Shown here: positions 50,895 to 59,409 of the stretch, piece after piece
Layout of the letters: every line of letters begins with the position of its first letter
How positions within the stretch are numbered: the first letter of the stretch is position 1
NCBI GenBank assembly: GCA_002336105.1
Contig: DDEQ01000015.1
Coordinates: 44,676 to 108,675, forward strand
Length of the DNA: 64,000 nt
Reading direction: 5' to 3'
DNA from: Chthonomonas sp. UBA1950
GTDB lineage: Bacteria > Armatimonadota > Fimbriimonadia > Fimbriimonadales > Fimbriimonadaceae
Position numbers and translations under genes: made by a program
The notes under the pieces: model-generated
What the model saw: only the letters and a program-made list of their open reading frames with translations
What the model was told of the DNA's origin: nothing
The model's database searches: none

Positions 50895-53168
50895 CTACGC
50901 TACACGTAAGAACTGGTCCTTTTGGAAGAACTGCACTGAATCACTTAGCTGGTCAGCAATCGCGCTTAAATCAGATGAGACATTGTGAACATCATCAATT
51001 AGCTCAGCCTGATGAATCACGCTCTGCATAGCGATTGCGTTGTGCTCAACAATCTCATCGACCAGTTGTTTCGCTGCGTCGGCACTCAATAAAGTTTTTC
51101 GACTTTGGTCAACTGTCGTCCCCAGCTGAGAAACAACCGATTCGCTCTTTCCTTTCATCTGATCAAAACCGATATGGAGCGCATCTAACCCGGTTTCAAT
51201 TTGCTCGATGTTGAGTGCTATTCGATTGAGAGCTTCAGCAGCGTCTTCAATCGTCTTCGAACCATCCACTACGTTGGTTTGGGTACGCAGAACAGATTCG
51301 AGCGACATATTGACCCTTTTTGCAACGTCATCCAGAAGTGTTCCAATCTCTTTCGTAGCCAAAGAGCTTCTTTGAGCGAGACCTCGGACCTCATCGGCAA
51401 CAACCGCAAATCCTCTTCCGTGTTCGCCTGCCCGAGCCGCCTCGATGGCAGCATTTAAAGCCAGTAGATTCGTTTGGTCTGCAATATCTTGGATAGTTGA
51501 GACAATCGCGCTAATCGAACCGCTAGCCCTGCCCAATTGCTCGACCTCAACCGCACTATGGTCCACTTCTGACTTGATGGCTCTCATGTTATGAAGAGTG
51601 TCGGCAGCCGTGCTTCGACCAATTGCGCTTAGTTCAGTCGCACTTTGAACGGTCGATTGTTGCTGCTGAATGATTTTCTCGACCTCGGACAACGCAGAGA
51701 TCAGAGACCTCATCGACGAAGCAACTTCTTCGCTCGAATTTGCATCTTCACGACACGATTCTGCGATTTGTGAACTCGCTAACGCGCAATCCTGACTCTT
51801 GGCAGCGATGCCTTCAATCGCGGCAGACAAACTCATCATAGCCTCCGAAGCACGATCTACCGAACCAGCCAGACTTGACCTACTGTCAATCGTCTGCCGG
51901 GCATTCGTTTCAACATCCTGCAGAACCTTTCGAATGGTTGCCACCATCGATTGAAGCGATCGCCCCAGCTCGTCTTTCTCACCCCGGACAGGGATGTCGA
52001 TGTGGATATTGCCTTTTGATATCTCAAAGGCGGCTTCAGAAGCTTGGACTAGACTTTGACGAAGGCCATTCATGTCCCGCGCTAATCGCCCGACTTCATC
52101 CTTGCCGAGGTCAGGAATTTCAACGCTAATGTTTCCAGATGCGACTTCGAGGGCGGAGTTCAGTAACGTTTCGAGACGCTTGACTGAAGTTCGGAACAAG
52201 GCACTAAATAGGTAGCCAGCAACCAAGAGTGAAATGACGACTGTTGCTGATACACCAAAACGCCGTGAGACATAGCCTTCTTCTCTAACCGATATCAATT
52301 CATGAAGGTGCGAACTTGTCAGCTTGAACAGTTCCCCCATTGATTCATACACCGAAGCAGTTGCCGTCTTCAGCTGATCAGAAAGCTCGGCTGTTGGTTT
52401 TTCAGATTCAGTCACCTTTCGCAATACACCAAGATATTTCGAGAAATCAGAATCGAGCTTTTCGACGGCTGAAGTGTAGTCCTTAGACAGACTCGTGTTG
52501 AAATCTTTTGCTTGCTTAAGGTCAGACTTGATCGTGTCCAAGGGAGCACTTACTTGACCTTGTAACACAGTGAGGTCGGTTCGTTCTGCGGCAGTGATAC
52601 TCCCCTGGTCGATCACCTTCTGCGCCAGGTCGCGTGCGGCTGCCGTTTTCTGGATTAGGTTTACGACCTGCACAACGCACGTGTCCATGCTGTAATAGCT
52701 GTCGATATCTGGGTCCAAAACGAGTTGCGAGTTGTTTCCAATCGTCCCGATTAATCCAACTATCGCATCTGAACTCTTTTTTGCACCCTCTGTTAAGGGG
52801 GCAACATTATTCTCGTTGATGGCCTTGGTGACCGCCTGGAAGTCTTTTTCTGTCGTGAGGCTTGCGCCTACCTCCGATTCGGCCTTTTGCAAGTTTTCCA
52901 GACTAAGGTTAGCCGCGCTGTTTTTAGCCTGCGCTAAAGTGGTTTTGTTTAGCGTTTCAAACGCTGGAATCAGGTATCGAACACCATCATTTTCGTTGCG
53001 AGCAAAATCGATTCCGTTGTTCACTTCTTTGATAAAGAAGTAGAACACAACAAGAATTGGAATAAGAAATGCGACCGCAATCAAGCTGAATTTCGATCTG
53101 TAATTCAACTTTAACATTAGTCTATCGCCAAAAGTGACGACACTCTTCAACCGGCTACGCTGTGACAT
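50895..53168 (-). CDS. Methyl-accepting chemotaxis protein
   Basis: A 757-residue chemoreceptor. TM1 is about residues 28-47 (FSLIAVAFLIPILVVFYFFI), then a large helical sensor domain of about 255 residues. TM2 is near 308-330 (VSATVVISLLVAGYLFSALF). A HAMP domain follows (VASGNISVEIPDLGKDEVGRL) plus a second HAMP-like part. The signalling hairpin tip is IADQTNLLALNAAIEAARAG, with GRGFAVVADEVRGLAQRS next. No CheR pentapeptide is present at the end. No che or flagellar gene is near, so the receptor is an orphan; it may feed twitching or another motility pathway. Confidence 0.93.
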   Translation of the reverse strand: MSQRSRLKSVVTFGDRLMLKLNYRSKFSLIAVAFLIPILVVFYFFIKEVNNGIDFARNENDGVRYLIPAFETLNKTTLAQAKNSAANLSLENLQKAESEVGASLTTEKDFQAVTKAINENNVAPLTEGAKKSSDAIVGLIGTIGNNSQLVLDPDIDSYYSMDTCVVQVVNLIQKTAAARDLAQKVIDQGSITAAERTDLTVLQGQVSAPLDTIKSDLKQAKDFNTSLSKDYTSAVEKLDSDFSKYLGVLRKVTESEKPTAELSDQLKTATASVYESMGELFKLTSSHLHELISVREEGYVSRRFGVSATVVISLLVAGYLFSALFRTSVKRLETLLNSALEVASGNISVEIPDLGKDEVGRLARDMNGLRQSLVQASEAAFEISKGNIHIDIPVRGEKDELGRSLQSMVATIRKVLQDVETNARQTIDSRSSLAGSVDRASEAMMSLSAAIEGIAAKSQDCALASSQIAESCREDANSSEEVASSMRSLISALSEVEKIIQQQQSTVQSATELSAIGRSTAADTLHNMRAIKSEVDHSAVEVEQLGRASGSISAIVSTIQDIADQTNLLALNAAIEAARAGEHGRGFAVVADEVRGLAQRSSLATKEIGTLLDDVAKRVNMSLESVLRTQTNVVDGSKTIEDAAEALNRIALNIEQIETGLDALHIGFDQMKGKSESVVSQLGTTVDQSRKTLLSADAAKQLVDEIVEHNAIAMQSVIHQAELIDDVHNVSSDLSAIADQLSDSVQFFQKDQFLRVA

Positions 53169-53384
53169 ATACTGCTCAAACTATCATTGTTATATTTGGC
53201 GTAATGCGATAGATTCCACACAGCTAGCAGGTTTTTTTATTTTTCGGGTAGTGAAAATGTAGGGCAAGAATTGCTAATTTAAGGACTCAATTCGTTTCAT
53301 TTTCGCACCCTAGACACCACGAGTTTGGACATCACCCGACTAGCATCGCTGGTACACTTCAAATACCTTTACGGAGCCACGCCA

Positions 53385-54893
53385 ATGTCGTCGTTGAGCA
53401 ATTCCCCCCAAACCTATATCAATCCCGCGGTCGAGACCCTCATCCAGCACTGTCTTGAGTTCGACAACTGCAAGCTCGCTTCAAATGGTGCCGTTGTTGC
53501 TTATTCGGGGAAATATTGTGGTCGGACTCCAAAAGACAAGTTTTTCGTCCGACAGGCTCACTCAGAATCTGAAATCTGGTGGGATAACAACGGTTCAGTT
53601 GATTCCGAGCAATTCCAAAAGATATCAGCCAAAGCTTCAGGCTATCTCGATTCAAGCCCGAAGTACATCATTGACACTTTTGCAGGTGCAGACTCTCATT
53701 ACCGTATTGCCGTTCGATTTATCGTCGAAAGGCCCTATCATGCCCTCTTTATTAAGCAGCTACTGATTCGCCCGAGTGAGGAGGAGTTGGCAAACTTCAG
53801 TCCAGATTGGACTGTCCGCGATGCAGGGAAACTCAGTCTTGATCCCGCCGTTGATGGCACTCGTAATGATGCGTTCATAGGCATCAATATTGACCAAAAG
53901 GAAGTTGTGATCGTCGGTACCGAATACGCTGGCGAAATGAAAAAAGCGGTGTTCACGATCATGAACTACCTGCTTCCAAAGCAGGGGGTCATGAGCATGC
54001 ACTGCTCGGCAAATATCGGAAAATGTGGCGACACTGCCCTCTTCTTTGGATTAAGCGGTACGGGAAAGACGACCCTATCAGCGGACCCAGAAAGAATGCT
54101 CATCGGAGATGACGAACATGGTTGGACCGATGAAGGGGTATTCAACATCGAGGGAGGATGCTACGCGAAGTGCATTCGCTTAAAAGCCTCAAGCGAACCT
54201 GAGATTTGGACGGCCATTCGAAGCGGCTCGGTGCTAGAAAACGTGATCCTCGATAGTTCAGGAACACCTGACTACGACGATGATTCGCTGACAGAAAACA
54301 CAAGAGCGGCTTATCCGCTTGAACATATCCCGCACGCTGTTCATCCAAGCGTTGGTGGTCATCCGCAGAACATCGTCTTCTTAACTTGCGACGCTCTAGG
54401 CGTATTGCCACCGATTTCTAGGCTGAGCGTCGAACAGGCAATGGAACATTTTCTTAACGGATACACGGCGAAGGTCGCCGGAACAGAAGCGGGTGTAACG
54501 GAGCCAACGGTCACCTTTAGCGCATGTTTCGGCGCTCCTTTCCTACCTCTGCATCCGAAGGTATACGCCCATTTACTCGGGGAAAAAATCCGCAAGCATG
54601 GAGCACAAGTCTGGCTAATCAACACGGGTTGGACAGGGGGACCTTACGGAGTGGGTAGTAGGATCAAGTTAGCCTACACGAGGGCAATGTTGAAGGCGGC
54701 ATTTAGCGGAGTGCTCGAAAATGTCGAGTTCGTTTTCGATCCCATCTTCGGTTTGCACGTCCCGGTTTGCTGTCCAGAAGTTCCAAACGAATTACTGATT
54801 CCTCGGGCAACGTGGGCAGACCCAGGCGCTTATGCTGGTCTGGCAATGAAGCTGAAAGCTCTGTTCGACGCCAACCTAGCCAAATTTGCCTAA
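53385..54893 (+). CDS. pckA: Phosphoenolpyruvate carboxykinase (ATP)
   Basis: A 502-residue enzyme that turns oxaloacetate and ATP into PEP and CO2, the entry of gluconeogenesis. The start ATG 53385 gives the family N-terminus (INPAVETLIQHCLE). GRTPKDKFFVR binds substrate, MHCSANIG contains the metal-binding His, GLSGTGKTTLSADPERMLIGDDEHGW holds the kinase P-loops, and GSVLENVILDSSG and TRAAYPLEHIPHAVHPS are further blocks. It is slightly shorter than the usual 530-540. A TACACT at 53353-53358 may be the -10. With acs it would allow growth on acetate. Confidence 0.96.
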   Translation: MSSLSNSPQTYINPAVETLIQHCLEFDNCKLASNGAVVAYSGKYCGRTPKDKFFVRQAHSESEIWWDNNGSVDSEQFQKISAKASGYLDSSPKYIIDTFAGADSHYRIAVRFIVERPYHALFIKQLLIRPSEEELANFSPDWTVRDAGKLSLDPAVDGTRNDAFIGINIDQKEVVIVGTEYAGEMKKAVFTIMNYLLPKQGVMSMHCSANIGKCGDTALFFGLSGTGKTTLSADPERMLIGDDEHGWTDEGVFNIEGGCYAKCIRLKASSEPEIWTAIRSGSVLENVILDSSGTPDYDDDSLTENTRAAYPLEHIPHAVHPSVGGHPQNIVFLTCDALGVLPPISRLSVEQAMEHFLNGYTAKVAGTEAGVTEPTVTFSACFGAPFLPLHPKVYAHLLGEKIRKHGAQVWLINTGWTGGPYGVGSRIKLAYTRAMLKAAFSGVLENVEFVFDPIFGLHVPVCCPEVPNELLIPRATWADPGAYAGLAMKLKALFDANLAKFA

Positions 54894-55082
54894 CGGTGTT
54901 TGTCGCGTAGGCATTGATGCAGGATCGACAGATGCAACCCCGATACCGCATTATCAGTAATATAGCTGGAGTCGAAGAAACCTCTTTCCGCCGCAATTAC
55001 CGAACTGCAGATTGCTGAAAAAGAAGGATTCTAGCTAGACCTATCTGGTTCGTTGGGTTCTAGGGTAGTTTTGCAACAACCA

Positions 55083-55616
55083 ATGCGCTATTTCGTCATC
55101 GCAGATAATGGACAACGATATGGACCAGCAGATATCGCAACCCTAAACCAGTGGGTTGCAGAAGGACGGTTACTGCCTCATCACCTTCTGGAACAAGAAG
55201 GAACGGGATCGCGCATGGCAGCTCAACTCATTCCTGGCATTCAATTCCAAGCGCCGCAGGTTCCTCCGTCCGCAGCTGGTAGGTATGGCGCACCTCCCGG
55301 GCCTGGATACTCTACGGGACCACAGCAACCCGGGGCTTATTACCGTCCGGGACAACAAGGATACGGATACCCAGGCGAACAGTCGATAAAGACTGCTTGG
55401 ATCTTAGGTGGAGTGTCGATCGCGGGAGCGATGTGTTGTGCTTTCATCGGGCTTGCTTGCGGAATCGTTGGATTAGTGATGGCTAATCGTGCCAAGCAAG
55501 AAGGCAACCCTAACTATTCGGGACCGATGATTCTTTGCGCGTTAGGCACCGGATTGTCCGCACTCTCATCTTTGTACGGAATGATGATCGGACTGTCGAT
55601 GGGAAGAATGTTTTAG
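55083..55616 (+). CDS. GYF_2-domain membrane protein with DUF4190-like helices
   Basis: A 177-residue protein. Residues 1-50 match the GYF_2 domain (YFVIADNGQRYGPADIATLNQWVAEGRLLPHHLL), which often binds proline-rich segments. A Pro/Gly/Tyr/Gln-rich linker follows (about 60-105). The last about 70 residues hold two membrane helices (TAWILGGVSIAGAMCCAFIGLACGIVGLVMA, then MILCALGTGLSALSSLYGMM), as in DUF4190 proteins. The start at ATG 55083 is preferred over TTG 55053. The fold is typical of small, abundant membrane proteins in Planctomycetes/Armatimonadota-like genomes. Role unknown. Confidence 0.75.
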   Translation: MRYFVIADNGQRYGPADIATLNQWVAEGRLLPHHLLEQEGTGSRMAAQLIPGIQFQAPQVPPSAAGRYGAPPGPGYSTGPQQPGAYYRPGQQGYGYPGEQSIKTAWILGGVSIAGAMCCAFIGLACGIVGLVMANRAKQEGNPNYSGPMILCALGTGLSALSSLYGMMIGLSMGRMF

Positions 55617-55655
55617 CCGGCCCGCTAGTCCCCTTGCAAGCCGGCATTGGTTGGT

Positions 55656-55868
55656 TTATTTCAAGCCATTTTTCGCCTTAATTTCGGCGATTTTCGTTTC
55701 GCGCTCCATGCTGTTCATGTGCTGATCCTGTTGGAGCTTATCGATTTGCTCCTGTGGGCTAAGACCCGCAAGCGGATCTTTTGGCGCTTCTGCAGGTGCA
55801 GGTTGTGAAGATCCGCAACCGACGAGAACCACACAGACAACCGCAAACAAGAGGGTACGAACTTTCAT
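55656..55868 (-). CDS. Small lipoprotein
   Basis: A 70-residue lipoprotein. Signal MKVRTLLFAVVCVVLVGCG with lipobox LVGC (Cys about 18), then a Pro/Ala-rich linker (GSSQPAPAEAPKDPLAG) and a charged helix (LSPQEQIDKLQQDQHMNSMERETKIAEIK). Start ATG 55868 is 2 bp after the prepilin-like gene's stop and has AAGGA about 14-18 nt upstream; ATG 55880 would overlap that gene. It is probably made with the prepilin-like protein. Confidence 0.75.
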   Translation of the reverse strand: MKVRTLLFAVVCVVLVGCGSSQPAPAEAPKDPLAGLSPQEQIDKLQQDQHMNSMERETKIAEIKAKNGLK

Positions 55869-55870
55869 TC

Positions 55871-56797
55871 TCAGTTCCATTCCTTGATCTTTGCCATCTC
55901 CTTAAGAGTCCAGTTCTGGCCGCCCCAATCGTCGGGTCCACCTGCCAGCGCTGTACCTTGGCCCCAAAGACCGAACATGTCAAGGGCGACCGCTTGCTTA
56001 CCCTTCACAGCCTTTGAGTGACCATCGAAGAAGCCGAAGTTGATTTGGCCGTTACCCAGCGATCGTTGACAGGCCATTCCTGTTCCGCCATAACCATCTC
56101 CGTTCACTGTGCACTCATAGGCCAGATCGATTGCTTTCTCGTTTGGCCAAGGTCCACGGGTGGTCGTTAATAAGATTGTGTTGGCTGGATTTTGAAGTGA
56201 GGTCATCGATCCGCTTCCACCTTGGTTCTGAACCATTCCATTGGTGGGTTCAACCTTCTGCCAGAAAGTGCACTTTTCTGTGTACCAGTAGCATTTGCCG
56301 TCGCTCTCGCGGCTACCCATACCTTCGTCAATTCCTGCGCTGTTATTGATTGCATAGGCTCTCGGGAATCGAGTCGTAGCGTCTCCACTTGATCCAGCAG
56401 GCAAATTATTAGTCGCCCAAGCGCCATCGGTGAAGAGAGGCGACTGGAAGATTCCTCCATCCGGTCTTTCTGCGGTCGTATAAGCTGAGCCGTCAGGTTT
56501 TGGATACTTTCCTCCGTTCTTGATATACGGAAGCACGCTGTCCTTCCAAACAATCAATTGATAGCGGGGGAGTCCCCAGTCAGCCACCTGCCACATTGGC
56601 GGGGCGATATCATCACTATCGCTTGAGTAAATATGAAAGCCTAATGTCATGTTCTTGACATTGCTCATGTCTGCCGTTCTTTTTGCCGCAGCTTTTGCCT
56701 GCGCAAAGACCGGGAAAAGGATAGCAGCCAAAATCGCGATAATTGCGATAACGACGAGTAGCTCGATAAGCGTAAATGCTCGATTATTCTTATTCAA
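55871..56797 (-). CDS. Prepilin-like protein with N-terminal methylation motif (DUF1559-related)
   Basis: A roughly 308-residue pseudopilin-like protein. After a short basic leader (MNKNNRA) comes FTLIELLVVIAIIAILAAIL, the type IV prepilin helix, with Ala instead of Gly before the cleaved Phe, then FPVFAQAKAAAKRT. This extension is characteristic of Armatimonadota. The rest is a large globular domain with GFFDGHSKAVKG, a degenerate form of the H-X9-DG motif (the His is lost). GGAGGT lies 7 nt before a TTG start (56797); an in-frame ATG at 56812 overlaps the regulator. It is probably processed by PilD and used in a type II/IV-type filament. Confidence 0.85.
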   Translation of the reverse strand: MNKNNRAFTLIELLVVIAIIAILAAILFPVFAQAKAAAKRTADMSNVKNMTLGFHIYSSDSDDIAPPMWQVADWGLPRYQLIVWKDSVLPYIKNGGKYPKPDGSAYTTAERPDGGIFQSPLFTDGAWATNNLPAGSSGDATTRFPRAYAINNSAGIDEGMGSRESDGKCYWYTEKCTFWQKVEPTNGMVQNQGGSGSMTSLQNPANTILLTTTRGPWPNEKAIDLAYECTVNGDGYGGTGMACQRSLGNGQINFGFFDGHSKAVKGKQAVALDMFGLWGQGTALAGGPDDWGGQNWTLKEMAKIKEWN

Positions 56798-56801
56798 GAT
56801 A

Positions 56802-57947
56802 TCAACCTCCATTGGTTTTCAAGGTGTAAGTCATGGGGGCACCGATGCCACCCGCTAACTCTGGCTCAAGGCCAGCGTCGGCCATGTGAAGCGCGGCGGA
56901 AACACGATGGATACGACTGTGTCCAACGTGTCCGGCCATCCGGTGCGCGACGATTTGTGCGGCGGTTAAGCCGATCTCATAGGAGTTCTGAACGATACGA
57001 TGGGTTTGCCAAGGACGCCTCAAAAGCATCGGTGGCCAATCGTTAAAAGTGGCTAGTTCAAGGTCTTCAGGAATTTGTTTGCCCATTTGGTCGCAAGCAG
57101 TTAAGCTCGCTGCGGCAAACATATCCTGAACACAAAATAGAGCGGTTATTGGCTCCGAACGATGGACCAATGTGAAAACGGCGTCGTAGACAGACTGGAC
57201 AAACAGTTCCGGTTTGATGTCTAGCTCAACTGGGAACCACCTGACATAGTCCATGTAGTTCTCCACTCCCGCTTCGAGCATCACCTGCCGATAGGCTTCG
57301 AAGCGCTCGCAAACGGATGAGAACTCTGGTTTATGGAAACTGAAAAACCCGATTCTGCGGTGCTTTCTTTCCACAAGAGTGCGGATTGCCGAATAGGTGG
57401 CTTCTTCGTTATTACTGACAACCGCTTCAACCTGAAGGTCAGGGGGGATTCGGTCCAGAACTACGATCGGCTTCCCAGAATCATAGATCGCCTGGAGTAG
57501 AGGCGTATTCGCTGGATCTGTTGTTGGGTAGATAACGATTCCATCAACATCTTCTTCTAGCTGACGCAACAACCGGGCTTCCTGCTCAGGCTCACCCTTA
57601 CATTCGGTGATGATCAGGTGAATGTCATCGCCCAGCCCGTCGTTTAGTCCACGGATAAGGTCTTGTTGAGGAAAGTTATAAATCTGGGCAAACCGGTCGA
57701 CAATAAATGCGACTTTGCCCATTTGGGGTCGTTTAGAAGCGGAAACAACGGACCCCCACCGCCGATGACGAGCTACCAATCCTTGACGCTGCAACTCTTG
57801 GAGGGCGCGATGAGCCGTGTGCCGACTCACTCCCCACTCAGTTGCAAGTTCTTCTCCAGATGGAAGGCGAGAACCATCGGACAGTTCACCCGACGAGATC
57901 TTGCTCGCAAGGGTTTCCGCTATCGTATTCCAATCGTTCTTCGCCAT
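56802..57947 (-). CDS. GntR-LacI hybrid transcriptional regulator
   Basis: A 381-residue regulator. Residues 1-70 form a GntR-type winged helix (WNTIAETLASKISSGELSDGSRLPSGEELATEWGVSRHTAHRALQEL split over two parts). The rest is a LacI/periplasmic-binding effector domain (GKVAFIVDRFAQIYNFPQQDLI, DGIVIYPTTDPANTPLLQAI, ITALFCVQDMFAAASLTACDQMG, LATFNDWPPML). This AraR-like layout senses a sugar or related ligand. The target genes are unknown. Start ATG 57947 was chosen; ATG 57980 lies further upstream. Two direct repeats upstream (57984-58047) may be its operators. Confidence 0.88.
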   Translation of the reverse strand: MAKNDWNTIAETLASKISSGELSDGSRLPSGEELATEWGVSRHTAHRALQELQRQGLVARHRRWGSVVSASKRPQMGKVAFIVDRFAQIYNFPQQDLIRGLNDGLGDDIHLIITECKGEPEQEARLLRQLEEDVDGIVIYPTTDPANTPLLQAIYDSGKPIVVLDRIPPDLQVEAVVSNNEEATYSAIRTLVERKHRRIGFFSFHKPEFSSVCERFEAYRQVMLEAGVENYMDYVRWFPVELDIKPELFVQSVYDAVFTLVHRSEPITALFCVQDMFAAASLTACDQMGKQIPEDLELATFNDWPPMLLRRPWQTHRIVQNSYEIGLTAAQIVAHRMAGHVGHSRIHRVSAALHMADAGLEPELAGGIGAPMTYTLKTNGG

Positions 57948-57983
57948 TGAACTAGTGCTCCAGTGCACAGACAAAGACACTAT

Positions 57984-58047
57984 ATACGAACTAGACTCAG
58001 ATTAGAAGTCCAATTTATGAAAAACCAGCAATCAAATACGAATTAGA
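57984..58047. repeat. Pair of 12-bp direct repeats, candidate operators
   Basis: ATACGAACTAGA (57984-57995) and ATACGAATTAGA (58036-58047) differ by one base and start 52 bp apart, close to five helical turns. They lie in the AT-rich gap upstream of the hybrid regulator gene. Confidence 0.45.
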
Positions 58048-58075
58048 AAGCTGATCTTTCATTTAATAACATCAA

Positions 58076-58924
58076 TTAAGACTTTTCAGCAGCATCAACA
58101 CAGTTGGAGAGCAACATGGTCACTGTCATCGGTCCTACGCCACCGGGCACGGGCGTAATCCACGAGGCTTTTTCTGAGGCTGAAGCGAAGTCAACATCGC
58201 CCACGTCTCCTTTTCGGCCCTCGACTCGGTTGTAACCGGCGTCGATGACGACCGCACCAGGTTTGATCCAGTCACCTTTCACCATTTCAGCTTTCCCAAC
58301 TGCGGCGACAAGGATGTCTGCTTCCCGACATAAATCTGGCAAATCTACTGTTCGCGAGTGCGCAATAGTCACCGTCGCGTGCTTTTGCAGAAGCATCAAC
58401 GCCATCGGCTTGCCCAAAATAACTGACCGACCGATAACAACGGCCTTTTTCCCTTGAATTGGAATCTCGTATCGTTCCAAAAGCTTCATGATGCCAAGCG
58501 GGGTCGCGCACCGGAAGCCGGGCAAGTCGGCGACAAGTCGACCGAGCGATTGAGGCGTGATACCGTCAACGTCTTTGCCGTGTCCAAGGGTCATCAGCGC
58601 TTCGTTTTCGTCCAGATGCTTCGGCAACGGGTGCTGAATCAACACACCGTGAACTCGCTGGTCGCCATTGAGCATCACAATCTTTTCAAGAATCTGCTCC
58701 TGAGTTGTGTTCTCATCAATCTCAAACGATTGCCCCTCCATGCCGGCAGTCTCAGCCCACTTACGCTTCATCGAGACGTATTTAACTGATGCCGGGTCGT
58801 GTGAAGCGACCAAAACATCAAGGCGAGGCACAATGCCGCGAGCACGAAGAACGTCCACACGCTCCTTTAGTTGGGCACGAATTTCTTTACTGAGAGCAAG
58901 ACCATCAAGGATTTGAGCAGCCAT
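58076..58924 (-). CDS. folD: Bifunctional methylenetetrahydrofolate dehydrogenase/cyclohydrolase
   Basis: A 282-residue enzyme of one-carbon metabolism, giving 10-formyl-THF, which PurH needs. The conserved YVSMKRKWAETAGM (YxxxK, catalytic Lys), VHGVLIQHPLPKHLDEN, GKDVDGITPQSLGRL, the NADP site VVIGRSVILGKPMALMLL and the final ITPVPGGVGPMTVTMLL are all present. GRS-I replaces the more common GRSNIVG-type turn. Length is normal. AGAGGT upstream of the ATG is the ribosome binding site. It is divergent from the holin-like gene. Confidence 0.96.
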   Translation of the reverse strand: MAAQILDGLALSKEIRAQLKERVDVLRARGIVPRLDVLVASHDPASVKYVSMKRKWAETAGMEGQSFEIDENTTQEQILEKIVMLNGDQRVHGVLIQHPLPKHLDENEALMTLGHGKDVDGITPQSLGRLVADLPGFRCATPLGIMKLLERYEIPIQGKKAVVIGRSVILGKPMALMLLQKHATVTIAHSRTVDLPDLCREADILVAAVGKAEMVKGDWIKPGAVVIDAGYNRVEGRKGDVGDVDFASASEKASWITPVPGGVGPMTVTMLLSNCVDAAEKS

Positions 58925-59013
58925 AAACCTCTGTAGGCTACCCGTTTACCCAGGGTCTTACGGCGCACTTCGCGGGTCAGTCATGGCCATAATGAGACAG
59001 TTGGTATTGGCAA

Positions 59014-59409
59014 ATGAAGAGACTTTTCGTCAGATGGATTCTTCTTGCGTTTTCGGTATTTGCGGCATCGCTTCTCAGCCAAGCGCTCAACCTTGGTTTT
59101 ACAGTTCATTTTTGGCCCTTTGTTGAACTGGTGAAACTGTTTGTTGGCGTGGCGATCCTTAGTTTCTTAAACGCAACCCTAGGCAAGCTACTGAAGCTCA
59201 TCACTTTGCCGTTGAGCTGCATCACTCTCGGGCTGTTTTCCCTAGTCGTCAATGCCATCGTTCTATGGATTGCGGCCTCACTGAATCTAGGGTTCAAAAT
59301 CGCAGAAGATAGCGCATTCCGAGCATTCGTCGCCGCATTTGTGGCCAGCATTATTATCTCCTTCATCAACGGCGTTCTAGGAGCTTTCCTGCCGGACGAG
59401 GATGATTAG
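59014..59409 (+). CDS. Phage holin family protein (4-TM, superfamily IV)
   Basis: A 131-residue membrane protein with four helices (WILLAFSVFAASLLSQALNL, FVELVKLFVGVAILSFLNATLG, LITLPLSCITLGLFSLVVNAIVLWIAA, AFRAFVAAFVASIIISFINGVLG) and an acidic end (PDEDD). This matches the phage-holin-4-2 group, which despite its name is common as a chromosomal membrane protein and need not be phage-derived. CATAAT (58988-58993) would start a short leader. It overlaps the YvcK-like gene by 8 bp. Confidence 0.82.
   Translation: MKRLFVRWILLAFSVFAASLLSQALNLGFTVHFWPFVELVKLFVGVAILSFLNATLGKLLKLITLPLSCITLGLFSLVVNAIVLWIAASLNLGFKIAEDSAFRAFVAAFVASIIISFINGVLGAFLPDEDD

Noticed and set aside
54703..54996. 97-codon minus-strand frame at the pckA end
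   Set aside because: Mostly antisense to pckA, rich in Arg and Cys, with no supporting context.
55616..55645. GCCGGC ... GCCGGC as terminator after the GYF-domain gene
   Set aside because: The arms are only 6 bp and self-complementary, with an 18-nt loop and no T tract.
59014..59409. Holin-like gene as evidence of a prophage
   Set aside because: This four-helix family is common as a chromosomal gene, and no phage genes are near it.
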